Shown: in pieces, positions 5,853 to 8,406 of the stretch
How the letters are laid out: each line of letters begins with the position of its first letter
How positions within the stretch are numbered: position 1 is the stretch's first letter
NCBI GenBank assembly: GCA_002291855.1
Contig: DBAW01000023.1
Span: 1-8,406, forward strand
From: Sphingomonas sp. UBA1000
GTDB taxonomy: Bacteria; Pseudomonadota; Alphaproteobacteria; Sphingomonadales; Sphingomonadaceae
Length of the DNA stretch: 8,406 nucleotides
Direction: 5' to 3'
Translations under genes and position numbers: made by a program
Notes under the pieces: model-generated
What the model saw: the letters and a program-made list of their open reading frames with translations, nothing else
What the model was told of the DNA's origin: nothing
Database searches by the model: none

Positions 5853-6332
5853 ATGCAGGGCGACCCCAAGGTTATCCAGTTTCTGAACGACGCGCTCAAG
5901 AACGAGCTGACGGCGATCAACCAGTATTTCCTTCACTACCGGATGCTCGAGCATTGGGGCGTGAAGAAGCTCGCCAAATACGAATATAAAGAGTCGATCG
6001 ACGAGATGAAGCACGCCGACTGGCTGGCGGAGCGCATCCTGTTCCTCGACGGGCTGCCTAACTTCCAGATGCTCGGCCGGCTGCGCATCGGCGAGACGGT
6101 GGAGGAAATCCTGTCCTGCGACCTCGCGCTGGAAAACGACGCCATCCCGCTGCTGCGCGAAGGGATCGCGCATTGCGAGCATGTGCGCGACTATGTCAGC
6201 CGCGACCTGTTGCAGCGCATCCTCGAAAGCGAGGAGGAGCATGTCGACACCATCGAGAAGATGCAGGACCAGATCCGGCTGATGGGGCTGCAGAACTTCA
6301 TCCAGCTCCAGTCCGAGGCGGCCGAGGGCTGA
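5853..6332 (+). CDS. bfr: bacterioferritin
   Basis: A full-length 159-residue bacterioferritin subunit, which assembles into a 24-mer cytosolic iron-storage shell. All dinuclear ferroxidase ligands are at canonical positions: Glu18, Glu51, His54, Glu94, Glu127 and His130. Tyr25 is also present. Met52, which ligates the intersubunit heme, is present in IDEMKHAD, so this is a heme-binding subunit and not a heme-less paralogue. The start MQGDPKVIQFLNDALKNELTAINQYF is typical. The Shine-Dalgarno ACGGAGG stands seven bases before the ATG. It follows bfd by 94 bp with its own likely promoter and is closed by a strong terminator at 6395-6430. Together with bfd it forms the iron storage and release pair. 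Confidence 0.97.
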   Translation: MQGDPKVIQFLNDALKNELTAINQYFLHYRMLEHWGVKKLAKYEYKESIDEMKHADWLAERILFLDGLPNFQMLGRLRIGETVEEILSCDLALENDAIPLLREGIAHCEHVRDYVSRDLLQRILESEEEHVDTIEKMQDQIRLMGLQNFIQLQSEAAEG

Positions 6333-6333
6333 C

Positions 6334-6371
6334 GCATTTCGCGCCGGGCGGGATCACCCGGCGGCTCGGAA
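6334..6371. repeat. REP-like palindromic element, diverged copy (after bfr)
   Basis: Directly after the bfr stop, GCATTT is followed by GCCGGG (6343-6348) pairing with CCCGGC (6357-6362), then GGCTCGGAAT. It aligns with the element at 8191-8235. The two share GCATTT, GCCGGG, and an identical 17-base block beginning CACCCGG; they differ in the loop and by one indel. The outer stem is degenerate in this copy. Confidence 0.6.
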
Positions 6372-6394
6372 TATCAGCTCCGCATGCAGGCAGG

Positions 6395-6430
6395 GGGGCG
6401 CGGCGCCGGGTGGATGCCGCGCCCCTTTTT
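6395..6430 (+). terminator. strong intrinsic terminator downstream of bfr
   Basis: GGGGCGCGGC (6395-6404) pairs perfectly over 10 bp with GCCGCGCCCC (6416-6425), with an 11-nt loop, directly followed by TTTTT (6426-6430). It lies 63 bases after the bfr stop. This is the clearest terminator in the window. Confidence 0.85.
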
Positions 6431-6554
6431 GTGCCCCGCGCCCCCCGCCGCCGGCGCGCGCGCGCGGCATCGCGTTGGAACATTCGGCATTTTTGTGCGA
6501 AGCATTGATGACAGGCGCGGATGACGGCGCGGGCGGAGGGCAAGGACTGACGGC

Positions 6555-8189
6555 GTGCGGTGGATGTCGGCCATGATGCGGCTGCTCGTCGGCCTGGTGG
6601 CGATGTGCGGGGCCGCAATTGCGGCTGCGGCACCGGCCCCGTCGCTGCCCCATACCTGTCCGGATGTGCGTGGTGCCGCTTCGCTTGCGTGCAGCATATC
6701 GCCGGGGGGCTATCGGTCGGGCTGGCTGTGGATCGATGCCGTGCCGGGCATCGCCGCACCGGTCGTCAGCGTCCGCGTCACCCGGGCCGAGGCGGTCGAG
6801 GCCGTGTTCCGCTATGCAGACGGTACGACCCACCGGCAGAATGTCCGCGCCGGCGATTTCGGCAGCCATTGGCAGGTCGGCGGCCGGGTGACATTCGTGC
6901 CCCCCGCGCGGGCGGCCCCCGTCACTTCCGTCCGCATCGGCTTTTTCCGGGCCGACTGGGACCGGCTGATCGATATCGGCATCGGCGGCCCGCGCTCCCG
7001 CCAGGCGGAGATGGGCCAGGCCGTGGTGATCGGTGCGGCACTCGCCCTGCTTGCCCTGTCGCTGATCGGCAATCTGCTGATCGCCTTTGCCGCCCGCCGC
7101 ACCCCGCCGGTGTGGAACGCGCTCTGGGCGGCATGCGTGCTCGGCTGGGCGCTGCTTTGGACGCAGACGGCGCTGTTCGTGGCACCGGGAATGGCCGGCC
7201 CGGTCGCGGCGCGGCTGGCAACGCTGTTCGCTACCGCGGCGATCAGCTGCGCGATCGGATTCCTGCTGGCAAGCGCCGGACACGCGCTGTCGCGGCCGGT
7301 GCGGACCGGCACCATGATGCTGGCGATCCTGGTTGCGGCGCTGGGGGGCGTTGCGGCCTTTTGCCCGGGGGCGTCGCTGCCGCTGGCCGCCACGGCGCTC
7401 AACACCACCATATTGGTGGCGGCGGTGGCCCTTATAACCCTGTGCCTGGGGCAATGGCGGCGGGGCAATGCGCAGGCACGCGATTTCCTGCTGTCGTTCA
7501 CGATCCCGATGCTCGCCGTGCTGTGGAGCATCTTTGCCGATCGCGGCATCGCAGAGGATGATGCCGGCGGCATGTATCTGGTGCTGGGCGCGTGCGCGCT
7601 GCAGACGGTGTGGCTGACGATCATCGTCGCCATCCAGCTCTGGTCGGTGCGGATCGAGCGCGATGCGGCGCAGGCGGAAAGCAGCCTGATGACCCGGCTA
7701 GCCGTGACCGATCCGCTGACCGGCCTGCTCAACCGGCGCGGCTTTGTCGAGCGGGCGGAGGCGATGCTGCTGGAAACCGGCCCGGTGACGCTGGTGCTGC
7801 TCGACATTGACCGATTCAAGCGCGTCAATGACCGGCATGGCCATGATGCCGGCGACGCTGTGCTGCGCGCGGTGGCAGCCGCCCTGTCCTGGGTGCCGGA
7901 TGCGCGGGCGATCGGGCGCCTGGGCGGCGAAGAATTCGGGCTGCTCGCCGTCAATCTCTGCCCCGCCCGCGCCATCGAGTTCGCCAATCAGGCGCGCGCC
8001 GCGATTGCCGAGGAACAGGTGCAGGCCGGCGACCTGTTCATCAGCGTGACCGCCAGTGCCGGCGTATCGTGCGTGCCGCCGGGCAGCGACTTCATGATGC
8101 TCTACAAGACCGCTGACCGCGCGCTTTATGCCGCCAAGGACGCCGGCCGCGACCGGGCGGAGATCGCGCCGAACGTTCATGCGGCTTAG
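6555..8189 (+). CDS. membrane-bound diguanylate cyclase, 7TM sensor type with GGDEF domain
   Basis: A 544-residue protein that probably makes cyclic di-GMP from two GTP. The GTG start at 6555 has AAGGA eight bases upstream, better placed than for ATG 6564. Residues 1-26 look like a signal peptide (hydrophobic core, AIAAAAPAPS). Residues 27-150 form a putative periplasmic sensor domain of 7TMR-DISM style. About seven hydrophobic segments follow at roughly 156-180, 185-210, 215-243, 252-273, 275-301, 311-330 and 337-362, then a short helical linker. The GGDEF domain occupies about 380-537: TDPLTGLLNRRGF (385-397), LDIDRFKRVNDRHGHDAGD and GGEEF at 457-461, all consistent with an active cyclase. 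The RxxD inhibitory site normally five residues before GGEEF reads PDAR here, so classical product inhibition is not expected. No phosphodiesterase (EAL) domain is present. The stop is followed at once by two palindromic repeats. Confidence 0.9.
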   Translation: MRWMSAMMRLLVGLVAMCGAAIAAAAPAPSLPHTCPDVRGAASLACSISPGGYRSGWLWIDAVPGIAAPVVSVRVTRAEAVEAVFRYADGTTHRQNVRAGDFGSHWQVGGRVTFVPPARAAPVTSVRIGFFRADWDRLIDIGIGGPRSRQAEMGQAVVIGAALALLALSLIGNLLIAFAARRTPPVWNALWAACVLGWALLWTQTALFVAPGMAGPVAARLATLFATAAISCAIGFLLASAGHALSRPVRTGTMMLAILVAALGGVAAFCPGASLPLAATALNTTILVAAVALITLCLGQWRRGNAQARDFLLSFTIPMLAVLWSIFADRGIAEDDAGGMYLVLGACALQTVWLTIIVAIQLWSVRIERDAAQAESSLMTRLAVTDPLTGLLNRRGFVERAEAMLLETGPVTLVLLDIDRFKRVNDRHGHDAGDAVLRAVAAALSWVPDARAIGRLGGEEFGLLAVNLCPARAIEFANQARAAIAEEQVQAGDLFISVTASAGVSCVPPGSDFMMLYKTADRALYAAKDAGRDRAEIAPNVHAA

Positions 8190-8190
8190 A

Positions 8191-8235
8191 GCATTTTCAA
8201 GCCGGGTGGACTCACCCGGCGGCTCGGAAAAATGC
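8191..8235. repeat. REP-like palindromic element, intact copy (after the cyclase gene)
   Basis: An outer stem GCATTTT (8191-8197) / AAAATGC (8229-8235) encloses an inner perfect 8-bp stem GCCGGGTG (8201-8208) / CACCCGGC (8213-8220) with a GACT loop. It begins one base after the cyclase stop. A diverged relative lies after bfr at 6334-6371. Both are extragenic and directly downstream of a gene, as is usual for REP/BIME-type repeats. It could also help terminate transcription, although there is no T tract. Confidence 0.7.
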
Positions 8236-8247
8236 ATCAAACCGAAG

Positions 8248-8292
8248 ACCTAGAGCGGCCGATCCGATGCAATCGGATCGGCCGCTCTAGGT
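8248..8292. repeat. perfect 21-bp palindrome with 3-nt spacer
   Basis: The left arm (8248-8268) starts ACCTAGAGCGGCC and the right arm (8272-8292) ends GGCCGCTCTAGGT. All 21 pairs match, and the spacer is GCA. It sits 12 bp after the previous element. Such length and perfection point to a recently spread palindromic repeat or a strong bidirectional terminator-like hairpin, not a binding site. Confidence 0.8.
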
Positions 8293-8406
8293 GATGGGGC
8301 GTCCCTGCGCGGCCTGTGGGACAGGCGCCGGCACAGTCGCGCCCGCCCGGTCAGCAGCAGCGCCTATGACGCCCGGTGGGCTACAGTCATGCGGTGCGGA
8401 TCGACC
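8293..8406. other. window end, no supported gene
   Basis: One frame on each strand stays open to the window edge. On the minus strand it would end at a TAG in the palindrome (8287-8289). In both frames only about 62-64% of codons end in G or C, far below the neighbouring genes, and neither peptide is recognisable. A gene end reaching in from the right cannot be excluded. Confidence 0.3.

Noticed and set aside
6454..6466. Alternating GC run (possible Z-DNA) upstream of the cyclase gene
   Set aside because: Thirteen bases of CG alternation are unremarkable in DNA of this composition.
6475..6503. EcfG-type general stress promoter (GGAAC...GTT) before the cyclase gene
   Set aside because: GGAAC is present at 6477-6481, but no GTT-type -10 occurs at 16-17 bases.
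8287..8406. C-terminus of a minus-strand gene ending in the palindrome
   Set aside because: The frame is open for 39 codons, but third-position G+C is far below that of neighbouring genes and the peptide is unrecognisable.

Overview
The window looks like chromosomal DNA from an alphaproteobacterium, most likely a sphingomonad. The reasons are the high G+C content, the strong preference for G or C at third codon positions, and the character of the core genes. Taxonomy is inferred from style and gene content only.

Layout. (1) Positions 1-2219, minus strand: a small sugar-acid catabolic cluster in the order lacI-type regulator, RpiB/LacA-type isomerase, KduD-type short-chain dehydrogenase (cut by the window edge). 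A LacI-type operator candidate lies between the regulator and the isomerase. The pair probably handles the unsaturated-uronate branch of polysaccharide breakdown (pectin, alginate or glycosaminoglycan type), with the RpiB-like protein in the step KduI performs elsewhere. (2) Positions about 2340-4525: a stretch of visibly lower G+C that ends at the 3' end of a tRNA-Arg(UCU) gene. It holds one gene, an ABC-type AAA ATPase fused to a TOPRIM-like (DUF4435-like) domain. This is the architecture of a single-polypeptide relative of the PARIS (AriA+AriB) or OLD-type anti-phage proteins, and it is the most interesting item here. (3) Positions 4526-6332: core genes. These are tRNA-Arg (minus strand), a YhhQ-family queuosine-precursor transporter, bacterioferritin-associated ferredoxin (bfd, with a Fur-like box upstream) and bacterioferritin (bfr), followed by a strong intrinsic terminator. 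(4) Positions 6555-8189: a membrane diguanylate cyclase with a periplasmic sensor region, seven predicted transmembrane segments and an active-type GGEEF motif without the RxxD I-site. (5) Positions 8191-8292: two palindromic elements in tandem. The first has a diverged relative directly after bfr.

How the genes work together: lacI, the isomerase and the dehydrogenase form one catabolic unit. Bfd and Bfr form the iron-release and iron-storage pair. The ATPase-TOPRIM gene, transporter and cyclase appear to be independent units. No integrase, transposase, CRISPR array or rRNA is visible.
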